The translations under genes and the position numbers were made by a program. A stretch of 64,000 bases of DNA from Buddleja alternifolia. Its lineage: Eukaryota; Streptophyta; Magnoliopsida; Lamiales; Scrophulariaceae. This document shows, in pieces, positions 1-10,799 of this stretch. The stretch spans positions 32,890,199 to 32,954,198 of the forward strand of contig CM033405.1 in NCBI GenBank assembly GCA_019426215.1. The letters are read 5' to 3'. Below the pieces are notes generated by a model. The model did no database searches. It was given only the letters and a program-made list of their open reading frames with translations, and had not been told where the DNA came from. Position 1 is the stretch's first letter. Each line of letters begins with the position of its first letter.

Positions 1-80
1 TAACAAGCGGAACATTCGTAAAGAAAAACAAAGGTAATTCATTCTCGTTGATTTGTTTTCCGCTTGTATCTATATGTTTT
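1..80 (+). repeat. Duplicated cyclin-leader fragment
   Basis: This stretch is almost identical to 39972-40045, which lies just upstream of the cyclin B pseudogene. It includes the same AAAG/GTAATTC stretch that could serve as a splice donor of a leader exon. The two copies part company right after the shared CTTGTATCTATA. It may be the edge of a second cyclin locus lying left of the window, or an orphan piece of the duplication. Nothing here is coding. Confidence 0.75.
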
Positions 81-739
81 TAGGTATTGTGTGATACTGT
101 AAGACATCTCGGATTTGGTCCTCGATTGCTGGATTGGCTTAATTTCATCTTCTTTTAGTGCAATATTGAAGGAATTGAAGCGCATCGGAAAATATTGAAG
201 AAGTTGTTGTACGTAGTGCTGAAAAAATTGTTCATTGGTTGTTTTCGTGTTGTTCTATTGAAGACTGGACTTTTATTGTTAATTTGTGGGAAATGGGAAT
301 CATAACTGCGGCAATAAAGATTTAAATTTGAGACCGATGAAGTATTATACAAGATTAGATCAGGCCTAGTAAGGCACATTTAGTTTCTTATTACATCATA
401 GAAAGAAGATGACAAGAAAGATCAGTACCAACATTTGGTCATTTACCATGTTCTGTTGTTCATCATACATATGCACTAGAAGCTCCAGTTCAAATTCCTG
501 TAACACAGTCGTGTAACACTTCCTGTTACACCCATAGACGAGTAAGTATACACAGGTTGTTAGGATATGGAGAAAAAATTCGCGCTCTTTTCTCCAAATC
601 ACGGTATCCTAACCAACTTTGTATACACTTTTTCTCACATCTATACGTGTAAGAGGATGCGTTACACGGTTGTGTTACAGAAAATTTACTGTGCAGAAGC
701 TTATAGTGTCTCAATTTGATGAGCCAACTTTTCCAATCC
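81..739. other. Non-coding 3' flank of left methyltransferase
   Basis: No convincing gene. Positions about 200-330 and 380-739 match about 59110-59240 and 59300-59596 next to the right methyltransferase copy, so this is part of the segmental duplication and probably contains the 3' UTR. The short open frames here are not protein-like. Confidence 0.6.
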
Positions 740-2337
740 TTAAATAAATAGGAAAAGTAACAATCTTTTCAATCTTCCATCATCATTCCAAGCCCTCTTG
801 AAATCTTGAACCACATTGTCTGTTAACAACTCCACACCCTTTTCTTTAGCAGTTTGGTACGCAGACCACGACCTTAAATAAGTGAAATAGTCCTCCACAT
901 CCATCACTTTCTCCGAATTAAACCGAAACGGCCCGTTATGCTCAAGCCCATCTACAGGTTCGAACGGGAAATCAATGGTTTCATATTTCTGGTCCACTAA
1001 ATCACGGGGCGATTCAAAATACGGGCCAGCAGTAATGTTGTAAAACCTTTGGAACAATGAGTCAACTTGCGTGTTAACTTCTGGCGAAGTGTAACACCAT
1101 GCAGCAATAACTCCATTAGGGTTCTTCAGAATCCATTTCACTTGCTGGTAGAATGTAGGGAGATCGAACCAGTGCATGGCTTGTGCTATGGTGACTAAAT
1201 CAAAACTGGATTGTGATCCGATGTCGTGTTGGAGTTCGGACATGGACATCTTTGGGGAAGTGCTTTGGTATTTTATGTTTGGCAGCTTTGGTGCAAATTC
1301 TAGTTGCTTTGGGCTTATGTCTGTGGCTATCACATTCTTGTAGATGTTGGCTAGCTGTGTGGAAAATGAAGCACTTTTGTTAGAACAGAATAGTTCAAGA
1401 ATGAACGTACAGTTTTTCTCATAGTTAGGAAAGGGAAAATTCGTGCATTAGTCTCATCGGACAAGTCTCCTTCCAATTTTAGTCCCGATTTTTACAAACA
1501 AGCAAAATTAGTCTCGTAAGATGCATTTGTTTGCATTTTTTATCTCAACCGTTAAAAATGGATTGGAATCGTTAGTTTGGTAGACACGTGATTAGCACTT
1601 AAATTAACGGCGTCTGCAATCCAGGCGCAAAATTTCATCCATGTTTAACAGATGAGACCGAAATCATATCTTATAAGTCTAATTTTGCTCCGTTTTAAAT
1701 AATGAGAGTAAAATTGCAATAGGGTTGGGACCAATATTGAAATTTTCTCGTACTGAAATTATGACAAATAAAGAAATACTCCCCCATTCCATTTTTATGG
1801 TCTTGGGTGCCAACAATCCTGGTATCCATCATCACTGGGTGATTTACTATCCACTCCCTTCAAATCGGAAGGGTTTCTGGTACACTATGGAATCACCTCG
1901 TTTTGTGTTTCTATTTGACTCGATAGGAAATTTTAGATGCAAGCAGTAGTTGAGAGTTAGTGAATATCACATTATTACTTTAAGTCAATGTTTTTGGGAA
2001 AGTAAGTAATAAGATTCATTTTAGGTATAGGAACCTTATTTTGCGACATCAACGGAAGCGGGACGGAAAATATATCCATCTCGAGTATACAAAACTCATG
2101 GATGGATTCACTGTTTATATTTCGCTACTATAGTTTATCTTTGAAACCCTGTTTTCTTATAGTGATGAAGGAAAAACATACCGATTGGGCGGCTTGGCCG
2201 GTTCCCGTACCGACATCCCATGCAAGGTCATGAGAGGGGGTTTTGGATGCAATGAAATTGAAGAGTTCTTGAGGGTAACTTGGCCTACCCACAGAATACT
2301 GTTCTGCCTGATATCTGTCGAACCATTTTGCCATCAC
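740..2337 (-). CDS. SAM-dependent methyltransferase (left paralogue, altered C-terminus)
   Basis: Two exons: 2337-2182 (52 codons) and 1354-740 (205 codons with stop), joined in phase 0 across an 827-bp GT-AG intron, giving about 256 aa. Exon 1 carries class I methyltransferase motif I (DVGTGTGQA, residues about 41-49). Exon 2 has the family core with DLVTIAQAMHWFDLP and AYQTAKEKGVELL. It resembles plant cytosolic Methyltransf_11 proteins of unknown substrate. The 59.6-61.3 kb paralogue shows that one A has been lost from an A run near position 774. The last residues are therefore replaced by a short frameshifted tail that ends at 740, and the conserved PIYLRIGKV-type ending is lost. The N-terminus also differs from the paralogue (MMAKWFDRYQAEQYSVGR). 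It may be functional or recently damaged. Confidence 0.8.
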
Positions 2338-2344
2338 TCTCTAT

Positions 2345-2346
<2 letters not shown>

Positions 2347-2385
<39 letters not shown>
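2347..2385. repeat. (TA)n microsatellite in methyltransferase 5' leader
   Basis: About 19 TA units lie some 10 bp upstream of the left methyltransferase ATG. The right paralogue has only a few bases at this place (CCTTGTATGTATTGACTA), so the expansion is specific to the left copy. It sits between the TATA box and the start codon and could affect the leader. Confidence 0.9.
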
Positions 2386-2386
<1 letters not shown>

Positions 2387-2437
2387 ACTATACTTTTTGA
2401 GTGATTTATGAGATGATGAAATCTGAAATTTGAGTCT

Positions 2438-2446
2438 CTATTTATA
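2438..2446 (-). promoter_or_regulatory. TATA box of left methyltransferase
   Basis: TATAAATAG on the minus strand, about 100 bp upstream of the start codon. It is conserved in the right paralogue at 61352-61360. Conservation in both copies and a sensible distance support a core promoter. Confidence 0.6.
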
Positions 2447-2589
2447 ACAAATTTTGATTCATCCCTTTTGAGACTTTCAAAGATGCTGTTGAATTGTGCT
2501 AACAAAGATGTTCTTGACCACCAAGCAAGAGGCTATAACTGGGGAAGTTTCATTCTTTATACTTTTGGATTACTTTAATGAATGGAGGG

Positions 2590-2731
2590 TCCAATTTGAC
2601 CGGTCCATCGGGGTCTGATCTTTTCTTTTAAATTGATATTTCATCTCTAATGTTATTTATTTTTATATCCCACGTTCATTAATTTTTTGATAAATACGTT
2701 AATAGCATGGCTTTTATACATGTGGCGTGTA
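2590..2731. repeat. Segmental duplication flank, copy 1 (part A)
   Basis: This sequence upstream of the left methyltransferase is shared with about 6195-6375 and 61490-61890 (motifs GGAGGGTCCAATTTGAC, and GTGGCGTGTAT at its right edge). In this copy it is cut by the Helitron at 2732 and resumes at 5361. Confidence 0.75.
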
Positions 2732-5360
2732 TCTATATTTATCTATATCTATATCTATATTTATCTATATCTATATCTATCTATATTTCTATTCTAAAAG
2801 TATGAATAATTTGGGATGATTTACATGATTTAAATTTTTAACTTGTTTGTTAAGACCAAAATAACCCTAAAGTAATAAATTAATTTTATCCTCTAATTAA
2901 AAAAATATTTATCATTATTACCAAATAGATGTGCATGAACTTGAAATTAATACTTCATAATATTGTTCAATGTATATGATAGGTGGACTTTAATACTAAT
3001 TAAAATGATTCTTATAAATATGAATAGTTCAATTCAAAGAATTTATTCCAAAATCTTATATATATGCAAATAATGAAAATTAAAACTTTGTTTGAAGTAG
3101 TATTCAAGAACGATAGATAAACCGTTATGGTCTTTATGCCACTCGAAAAGTAAATTTCACCTAACACAAAGAATTCAAGTCTATAGAATTGCGTAGTACA
3201 TCAACAAATACTTGTTCCTAATAATGATGATGATATCTACCACTTTTCAATAGCATAGCCGAAAATCTGTGACCTTTTAAAGGTAGGAATACGTTAGTGT
3301 ATTGAAAATGGATTTCTTTCTTAACTTGATGGGGAAAGATTTGCACTTCACTGACAGTACCTTAGTTCCAAAAGTAAAGGATTTGAAAGGTATAATTATT
3401 TGAATTTGTTTATGTTGTATAGATTTGTCATCTAGCATACTTATTTATTTCTTATACTCATTTTAAAATCTTACTATAGAGAAGATTATTCACAATACAG
3501 AAGCACCTAATGGCTCATGTGGATATACATACAATAGAAAAAAATCAAAAAATCTAAATTTATGAAAACTACGATTGTATGATAATCCAATTAATAAAAC
3601 AAGACTTTTACTTAAAATTGAATTAATAAGATGATAAAAAAAATTATTAAAGTAGAAAAAATAAAAGTTATAAGCGTGTGTAGTAATTTGCTATTTAATT
3701 GCAAACTTAACACCACAGTAATTAGGGAAAAAATTAGTCAAAGTGTGACGATAATAGAAATGTAATTAGTTGTTGCAAGAATTTTTACAAAAGTGATTGG
3801 TAAACTAATTAATATTTTGTTTGTTTGAATTTTTTTATCTATATGATGATAATTGAGTTACAAGATCTTTCAAGTAAAAAATATTAGGTATACATAATTT
3901 GGGTGAATGACACAATTTTTCAGTCAAATTAGACATGAACCATATAATTAATCTTTGATGAATGTTATGTTTTGTATAGTTTGATTACAAAATAACTTTC
4001 AAGTTAAATGTCCTATATTTTTCTAATAATACAATAGAAGCTAGGTATCTATATCATTGAATAAACTAAAATAAAAAATAAAATATTAATTGATCAAACT
4101 AAATTAAGAATATATATTAGAATAGTGCATACTTCAATAATATATTTGATTGTGGTTTACCATCAAGTTACCTATTTATTTTTAGATTCACAGTTCAAAG
4201 AATATGAGGGTTAAAAGTGAACTAACTTCAGTGAGTTGTTATTGAGAGTTGGAACAATGATAAACCAACTGATAATGAAAATAATATTAAAATTCCACAT
4301 TAATGATTAATGAGTATGACAATGAAGATGAATAATATACTGTCTTATTAGAGCTATTCTACCAGATTTTTACAAAAAATGCCCTCTTAGTTGACAACTT
4401 GAAAAATCGACACATTAACAACTAAGATGAGCATGTTGACAGACTTGAATTTTTAGAGAGAATATTAATTAGAGTATTATAAATCAAAGAGCTTACAAGT
4501 ATCATAGCGGATTCAATTCAAAGAGCAACAAAATTAAGGAAAGAAAAGAAAAAAGAAAACAAGAATGGTCGGAAGATGAATGCAATTGGAACTCCATATT
4601 AAGTTTCTACATCGAAAGAACTTCAAATAAACACACCACAAACTCTGAAGAAAGTGATGCAAACAACACAAGCAGCTGGCAACGAACTATAAGAATGACA
4701 CATCATAACATACTTTCAAGTGATCATGAAGAGAAATGAGTAATTTGAAGAAATAAAAATAAATCCAAAAGTCACGTAAAAACAAGATTGCAACGTTCAT
4801 CAAGATCAAACAAGAAAAAGACTGATTAGAATACAAAAAAGGGGGAAATTTTTTTTGGGGGGACAAATTAAAAGTTTTAAAAAATTTATAGGGTAAAAAT
4901 ATAATTTTCAAAGTTGGGGTAGGCTGCCACCACTAGCCCGCTAGCTCTGTCATTGAAAGTAAACCTTGTTACTTAGATTTCATGTTATTTATCATTTCAA
5001 GCTTTTTTTTATTGTATGTGTAAGAACTACCACTAAAATTTTCAATTTCCTTCGTTACAATATTTAAATTAGGATTGCTACCATAACTTGAATGATGAGG
5101 AGAATGTAGTCAATATGTTAATAAATTACTGAAGCATGAAAGATCTGTTCATCCTCTTCAAGTATATGCTTGAACAATCGAATTGCCTTTGAAGATAATC
5201 TAAAACTTATCCATAGAAACATTTGATGTATAACTTTTAGTAAGGATGATATGTCTTCTATTCATATTTATTTGCATATTAATATTAATATTTATTTAAT
5301 TTTTAGAATTAGTTTAATAAATTCTTATGAATCACGTGCAATACATGTGCTCTTTATTAG
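2732..5360 (+). mobile_element. Non-autonomous Helitron, 2.6 kb
   Basis: The segment interrupts the duplicated flank exactly between A2731 and T5361. The paralogue at about 61890 reads GTGTATATATAAAATAG with no insert, which joins the two sides perfectly. The 5' end is TCTATATTTATC. The 3' end is CTTTATTAG, preceded by an 11-nt spacer and a 6-bp hairpin (CACGTG at 5333-5338, loop CAATA, CATGTG at 5344-5349). Start with TC, A|T insertion, no target duplication and a hairpin 11 nt from the end are the Helitron signature; the last four bases are TTAG rather than CTRR. No Rep/helicase frame is visible; the interior is AT-rich and non-coding. Confidence 0.75.
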
Positions 5361-5590
5361 TATATAAAATAAAATATAAGATAAAACGTCATTTTGGAAT
5401 AAAAATTTCGGCATGGTTGAAATTGGGCTAATACTCTCATTATTATTCATACAATTTAAAGGGTGTGCACTTTCCATCATTCATTATGTTCCATCCAATT
5501 ATTTTGAGTGTACCAGACTCCCCGGTCAATCAAGACTCCAAGAGTTACACTTCAAATTGTCTTCTGCAAGAGAAGCAATTTTTTTTTTTG
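5361..5590. repeat. Segmental duplication flank, copy 1 (part B)
   Basis: Continues the flank interrupted by the Helitron. It matches about 6750-6925 and 61900-62060 (GGTTGAAATTGGGCTAATAC, then AGAGTTACACTTCAAATTG). Its right edge is the poly-T target of the foldback element. Confidence 0.75.
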
Positions 5591-5869
5591 GATAATTGCA
5601 TATCATAGTCCTGTGAAATATGAAATCTGCATATATCTTCATGTGTTAAAAAAATAGTCTATAATAATCCTATAATTTTCAAAATTCTGCACGAAACCCC
5701 TAATCCGTGTTAAATTCGTGGAAGGTAGAATTCAAGCGCAGTGTATTTGAAGCAGAGTTGGGGGTTTCGTGCGGGTTTTGAAAAATATAAGGGCATTTTA
5801 GGCTATTTTTTAACACAAAGAGAATGTGTGCAGGTTTCGTGTTTTACAAGGGTACAATATGCAATTATC
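5591..5869. mobile_element. Foldback MITE with about 115-bp terminal inverted repeats
   Basis: The left arm starts GATAATTGCATATCATAGTC. The reverse complement of the right arm starts GATAATTGCATATTGTACCC and stays alignable for about 115 bp, through GCACGAAACCCC, so nearly the whole element is a hairpin. It sits in a T-run (TTTTTTTTT on both sides, compatible with a 9-10 bp target duplication). The equivalent places at about 6925 and 62060 have no insert. Long arms suggest a Mutator-like MITE; no coding capacity. Confidence 0.75.
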
Positions 5870-5886
5870 TTTTTTTTAAAAAAATG

Positions 5887-6392
5887 AATGTTTCACTATA
5901 CTATTTTTTTCTAGGGAAAATTATACCGAATACTCATTGTTATTGTAAGTAATTATACAAACCTCATTGTTATTGTAAGTAATTATACAAACTTACCATT
6001 TATAATTGATATTATAAGCTAATTCACTAAAATTGAAAATTATATTTAACACATGAAATTAGTTTTTTGACATCACGTGAACTTTAATGAATAGAGGGCA
6101 AATTTGGATTACTTAATGGAGGGTCCACTATAATTGAAAATTGCGTTTACCCCTGCTATAGCTAAGGCAGTTTCTTTTTTGATAAATGGTAAGGCAGTTT
6201 CATTCTACATACTTTTGGATTACTTCAATGAATATAGGGTCCAATTTGACTGGTCCCATTGAGTTCATATTTTCTGTTTAAAATTGATATTACATATTTT
6301 TTTTATATCCGACGTTCATTATTTTTTGATAAATTTGTTATAACATGGATTTTATGCTTATGGTGTATATATATTAAAAAATAGAATTCGAG
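5887..6392. repeat. Segmental duplication flank, end of copy 1 and start of copy 2
   Basis: AATGTTTCACTATACTATTTTT near 5887 is the empty counterpart of the hAT insertion site at 62081-62532. From about 6110 a second copy of the methyltransferase upstream flank begins (GGAGGGTCC at about 6118, a longer match from about 6195). The left flank was thus itself duplicated in tandem. No gene. Confidence 0.6.
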
Positions 6393-6750
6393 AGGGATAA
6401 TGACATTAACCCTCTTAACTATTCACTTTTTTGCATTTTTTTAGATAAATTTTATATTTTTCACTTTGCCTCCTGAACTTCGCGGGATTTATAGATTCTT
6501 ATCTGACAGCACGAAATTTGAACTTTATCCGAAATAAATTTGCACTTTGCATTCTCAACTTTTAGTTTTTTCACCTTGCATCCTCAGCTTTGTGTTAAAT
6601 TTCATTTTCTCTTGAAATATTCTGTCGGAATATTTATAACAAATCTGCAAATCCTATGAAATTCCGGAGGCAAAGTGAAAAAAAATAAAGTTTATCTGAA
6701 AAAGTATAAAAAAGTGAATAGTTTAGAGGGTTTAATGTCTTTATTCCAAG
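6393..6750. mobile_element. Long-TIR MITE, about 360 bp
   Basis: The left arm reads GGGATAATGACATTAACCCT and then CTATTCACTTTTTTGCA. The reverse complement of the right arm reads GGAATAAAGACATTAAACCC and then CTATTCACTTTTTTATA. Similarity runs about 100 bp inward, through CACTTTGCCTCC. The flanks ATTCGAGA and ATTCCAAGA look like a diverged target duplication. The two other copies of this flank (about 5370 and 61900) lack the insert. Probably Mutator-like; edges are uncertain by a few bases. Confidence 0.65.
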
Positions 6751-7225
6751 ATAAAACGTCAAATTTTGGCATGGTTGAAATTGGGCTAATACTCTCATTA
6801 ACATAAAATTTAAAGGTGTGCACTTTCCATCATTCATTATGTTCCAGCCAATTATTTTGAGTGTACCAGACACTCGGTCAACCAAGAGTTACACTTCAAA
6901 TTGTCTTCTGCAAAGAAGCAAGTCCCCCCCCCCCCCCCCCCTTTTTAATGGAATGTTTAGACTATACTATTTTTTCTATTAACAATTAGATTTATTATTT
7001 TATTAAGGGAATGATATTGACACTTCATTTATTATTAATGCACTTTTTTTCTTATTTTTTAGCAACTCAAAGTCACAAGAGTTTCTTAAGATTCCTGTCC
7101 ATCAAACAAATAAGAAAATTGGCCTTAGTTGGATGAATACTTTGTCTGTGAAAAATGGTTTTTCGACAAAGTCCGAGAAAAAGATCTTGAAATGTTGAGA
7201 AATGATATTGGAATAGGAATTTACA
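6751..7225. repeat. Segmental duplication flank, copy 2 (parts B and C)
   Basis: Matches 61900-62080 and 62525-62760 at the other end of the window (GTTGAAATTGGGCTAATAC; GATGAATACTTTGTCTGTG; AAATGTTGAGAAATG). It contains an 18-base C run at 6924-6941 where the right copy has TTTTGTTTCCCCC. No coding sequence. Confidence 0.75.
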
Positions 7226-8693
7226 AGGCACTCCATATTTTATTACAAATACTCCACTTTTATTTAAATTTTACCATATAGACAAAATGCCCTTAGTTAA
7301 TTTAGTAAAGTAACTCTTATCATTTTCTTTGACAAACTAGTTTTAAACTATCTTTTTATCGAATGTAGAATAAGTATTCAAAATTGATAGTTCATAATTT
7401 TAAAAGTAAAAGTGACGGATAATTACTATAAATAATAAGTAAAAAAAAAGTTCGTTGATATGACTAAATTTTTACTTATTTATTTAGTACCAAATTAGGT
7501 TAATGTTATTTTTTTGGAAAATTGACAACTCTTTTTTCGTTAAATTTACCAAAAATAGAATTAGCTATTATTCTAGGTGGACATTTTGAGTTCACCAATA
7601 TTAACTCAGTGTATATGATTTGATGATTTTTTTTTATTTTTTTGATAGTTTTTAGGCCTTTGATGTTATGTTAATTTTAAATATTCAAAAAAAAAATTCT
7701 AATATTTACTTATAAAGCAAATAAGCAACATATATCATATAATGTGACACCACAGAATTTTAAGTTGTAAGTTTAGTCATCTCTAATTTCGACAATTGTA
7801 ATTCGAAAGATTAAGTACTTGTGATTAGCTGCATGATTAATTAAACTTTAATTGGGTTCTTGTCTTCTTACTCTATAGTGAATTATGATAAGTATTTGAT
7901 TAGATAGTGAAGTATGTTAAGTATTTGTTCTAATCGATCAATTGATATTTTTTTTCATTGTTAAATTCTTCAGTCAAAACTATCTTCAAATTTAGGGTCA
8001 AAGTGAAAACACTAAAATGTGTAAAGACTAAATTATAATTTTTCAAAATCTTGAAAGAGATTTAGAGTTAAGGGAGCATGACACGTCCCCCTTTTTGCTT
8101 CCACTTTGCAGCTTGACCATATCCACCTCAAAACCCTCTCCCATGTATATATACACTTTGATACAAATGAATTATAAAGCTTAGGCAATAAGTTTTCTTC
8201 TTTCCTCATCCGTAGTCCCTTCTTCTTTGAATTGGATTTGATTTCATTGAATTCATCTTTTAATTATCTATTTATTGTTATATTATTTTCAGTCAAAGCG
8301 TATTTTCGTATAAGTGCTGTTTTGGTCATTCTACCATTCAAACTGTTGCTGAATATTGTTTGGGCCAACTATTATTATTATTATATTCACTACACTACGT
8401 CATTGAAGGATAAATCATTATGTAAGTATTAATTAGTCTAGATTTAGTTATTTTTATTAAGAATGGACAATTCAAATATATATGTTTAGCATTACTACAT
8501 TAGCTTGTAAGTATAAATGATTCACCTCAGTATTAATCATTCCCTAGTGTATTTAGTATTTCCCAATTAAATAGTCTAATTATATTATCTGAGTAGGCAA
8601 GTAAGGATCAAATTGTGGAGATGGTGAATCACATATCACTGTAGCTAAATGAACATGCATGTTTAACCTATTAAAGAATAATAAATTAACTAA
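7226..8693. other. AT-rich intergenic DNA
   Basis: No gene, RNA or clear repeat. The open frame near 8232-8432 is low-complexity and has no recognisable domain. Confidence 0.5.
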
Positions 8694-9143
8694 GGACTCT
8701 TTGGTTTGAAAGACGGGATAAAATTGATAAGATAGATAAATTGCAATTGCACTGTTCACATATGAATTTATCATCTATCAAATTGTTTTATGTAGGATTA
8801 TATTTCCAGTTAATCCTACATTTAATCTAATTTTTACGTTTGAATATGGATTGTTTGTATGACAAGGTTGAATTTACACATATAACCTTGATACATGTCA
8901 TAACATTGGAGGACAAATTAGTTAAAGAAAAGGCTTTAAGGGTAAATCGGAAATCAAACTTTTTATTTGATACCCAACAAGTTGGATTAAATTATCTCAC
9001 CCCCCTTGATAGGATAAGTTATCACCTAAATTAGGATAAAAATTCAGGCTGTGAAACAATTATGGCCCTGATCTATAATACCAAACGCATGAATAGGTTA
9101 AATTAATAATTTATCACCCTTATCAAACAAACCAATTGAGTCC
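8694..9143. mobile_element. PIF/Harbinger (Tourist-like) MITE
   Basis: 450 bp flanked by TAA on both sides (8691-8693 and 9144-9146), the 3-bp target typical of PIF/Harbinger. The left end is GGACTCTTTGGTTTGAAAG; the reverse complement of the right end is GGACTCAATTGGTTTGTTTG. Sub-terminal GATAA/TTATC repeats continue inward. No transposase. Confidence 0.8.
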
Positions 9144-9362
9144 TAATGAAATAGAATAAGTCGATTGATAAAGTTCGATTCTTTTTGGCGGTTTGTTTGT
9201 CTTCTTTTTGATTTATTTGGTTTCCATATTTTTATGTTGGAAATTTTATTTTAGGTTTTTTTTTTTTTTTTTTTTGGTCTCACGTGATACTAATGACAAG
9301 GATTCTTGTTGCAGGTCAAAAAAACATGAAAAACGAGGTGCCTGGGTCTAATACAATGTAAA
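9144..9362. other. Intergenic, T-run at about 9258-9277
   Basis: No gene. A run of about 20 T lies next to the start of the retroelement-like region; it might be an old poly-A tail on the minus strand, but no element could be attached to it. Confidence 0.4.
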
Positions 9363-9545
9363 TCAGGTGCACAAATTGTTGCCAATTTTAGCACCACTGT
9401 GCAAAATTTTCGCACTTATAAGATCTTTAGGTGCACAGTTGTGCAATTTTTCAGCACAGTTGTGCACAATTTTCGCATAAGATCCAAACTCGTTGTGCAC
9501 AATTGTGCGAAATTTTCGCACTTTTGCACTGTACCAATTTCGAAA
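9363..9545. repeat. Palindromic GTGCACAATTGTGC-type repeat cluster
   Basis: Short inverted motifs built from TGTGC/GCACA recur at least seven times (for example GTGCACAGTTGTGCAA, TTGTGCACAATTGTGCGAAA). A related motif (CTGCACAACTGTGCAG) occurs in the LTR at 12235-12320. Function unknown; it ends at an 18-A run. Confidence 0.6.
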
Positions 9546-10233
9546 AAAAAAAAAAAAAAATTTGAAATTTGGGTCAAAATCCCCAAACCAGTCAACCCCC
9601 TCACACATCTCCCTTTTCAGCCATCAAATTCAGTCTCTCTCTCTCTCTCGTTTCACTCACGGCCAACACCCATCACTGTTTCTCCTTCTCCCATTTCAAC
9701 AAAACATCTCCAGCCCAATCTCTCTCTCTCGTTTCTCTTCTCCGGCCGACCAGTCGCCGGATCCGCCTCTCCCGTCGCCTACCACCGACGTTCACCGCGC
9801 CACTGCTTCTATAAACCACCGCGCCACCATCAACACACCGCACCGACGCCGTTAAGCGCCGTCGTCGAGCTCCACCGAGGAAACCACCGCGTAGCCGCTG
9901 CACAACTCCAACAACCACACTTCGATCGAAACTCCTCGCCGTCGTCCAGCTCACAATCAACCTTGGCCGGCGTCATCTCACAGTCACAGATTTTCTTCAG
10001 CACCGCCGCCTCTAATCCGGAAAAGCGCGACCGAGCGCGACTCAAAAACAGCCGCCGTCGGTTCATTGAGAGCTCAACTTGTTTCTCTCTCTAGGGTTTT
10101 AATTATCTCTCTAAAAAGCATCAAAGATTTCCTTCATTTATACATTTCGTTTTCTCTTCGAGATCTGAGTTTTTTCCATTTTCTCACCGACGCTTTCTTG
10201 TGCTCTGTTTGGCATCCTCTGATCATCTCAGTT
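9546..10233 (+). other. CT-rich leader-like region ahead of pyrophosphatase fragment
   Basis: CT-rich repeats (TCTCTCTCTC several times) and GC-rich CCGCC/GTCG stretches give long overlapping open frames with no recognisable domain. From about 10095 (CTAGGGTTTTAATTATC) it reads like a plant 5' UTR leading into the pyrophosphatase ATG at 10234. A related CCGCCGTCG-rich stretch follows the fragment (10390-10600). Confidence 0.4.
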
Positions 10234-10373
10234 ATGGCTCCACCTACTGAGGGTCAGAAGTCATCACATCCTCCTCTTAATGATAGGATACTTTCTTCAC
10301 TGAGTAGGAAAACTGGCCCTGCTCATCCTTGGCATGATCTTGAGATAGGACCTGGAGCACCGATAATCTTCAA
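10234..10373 (+). pseudogene. Soluble inorganic pyrophosphatase, N-terminal fragment
   Basis: About 46 codons from ATG 10234 read as the N-terminus of a plant cytosolic inorganic pyrophosphatase (which hydrolyses PPi to two phosphates): NDRILSSLSRK, then the highly conserved AHPWHDLEIGPGAP and IIFN. The match stops abruptly after IFN. The frame continues into an unrelated Ser/Pro-rich stretch, so the metal- and PPi-binding catalytic part is missing. No intron interrupts the fragment. It lies between CT-rich sequence and the 3' region of a Ty3/Gypsy-like element. I read it as a captured gene piece; by itself it cannot be an enzyme. Confidence 0.75.
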
Positions 10374-10799
10374 CTGTTATTTTGGAACTCAAGATGTCAC
10401 CGCGTCGTCTACATCACCAGATCCGACTCTCTCTCGATCAGTTTCAGCCGCCTCACCGTCAATCGCCGCTAGCTGCGCATCCAAGCCGCCGTCGTCACCA
10501 ACTTTGCCTCAACCTCCACAGCTCACGACGCCACCTCGCCACACAATTGCCGCCACCGTCTCCTTCTTCAAAACTACCAACTCCCGTGCCATCGCTCACA
10601 TTCATAGGGGAGTATTTCTTTCACTATTCTTTTAATTACATTTTGCTTCCGTTCTTGAATATCGGTTTCACTTGATTACATTGAGGACAATGTGATATTT
10701 TAAGTGTGGGGTGGACTGCTTGCTTGTTTTGTGAATTGAGATTAGAGTATATTGAATTGGTTAAATGTGGATTGATTGATTGCATGTTGTGAGGTTGTG

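Noticed and set aside
1725..1949. Open frame inside the left methyltransferase intron
   Set aside because: The same stretch in the right paralogue intron has indels that break the frame, so it is not conserved as coding.
9399..10094. A 231-codon plus-strand open frame
   Set aside because: It reads through CT-rich and palindromic repeats; several overlapping frames on both strands are equally open, and no domain is visible.
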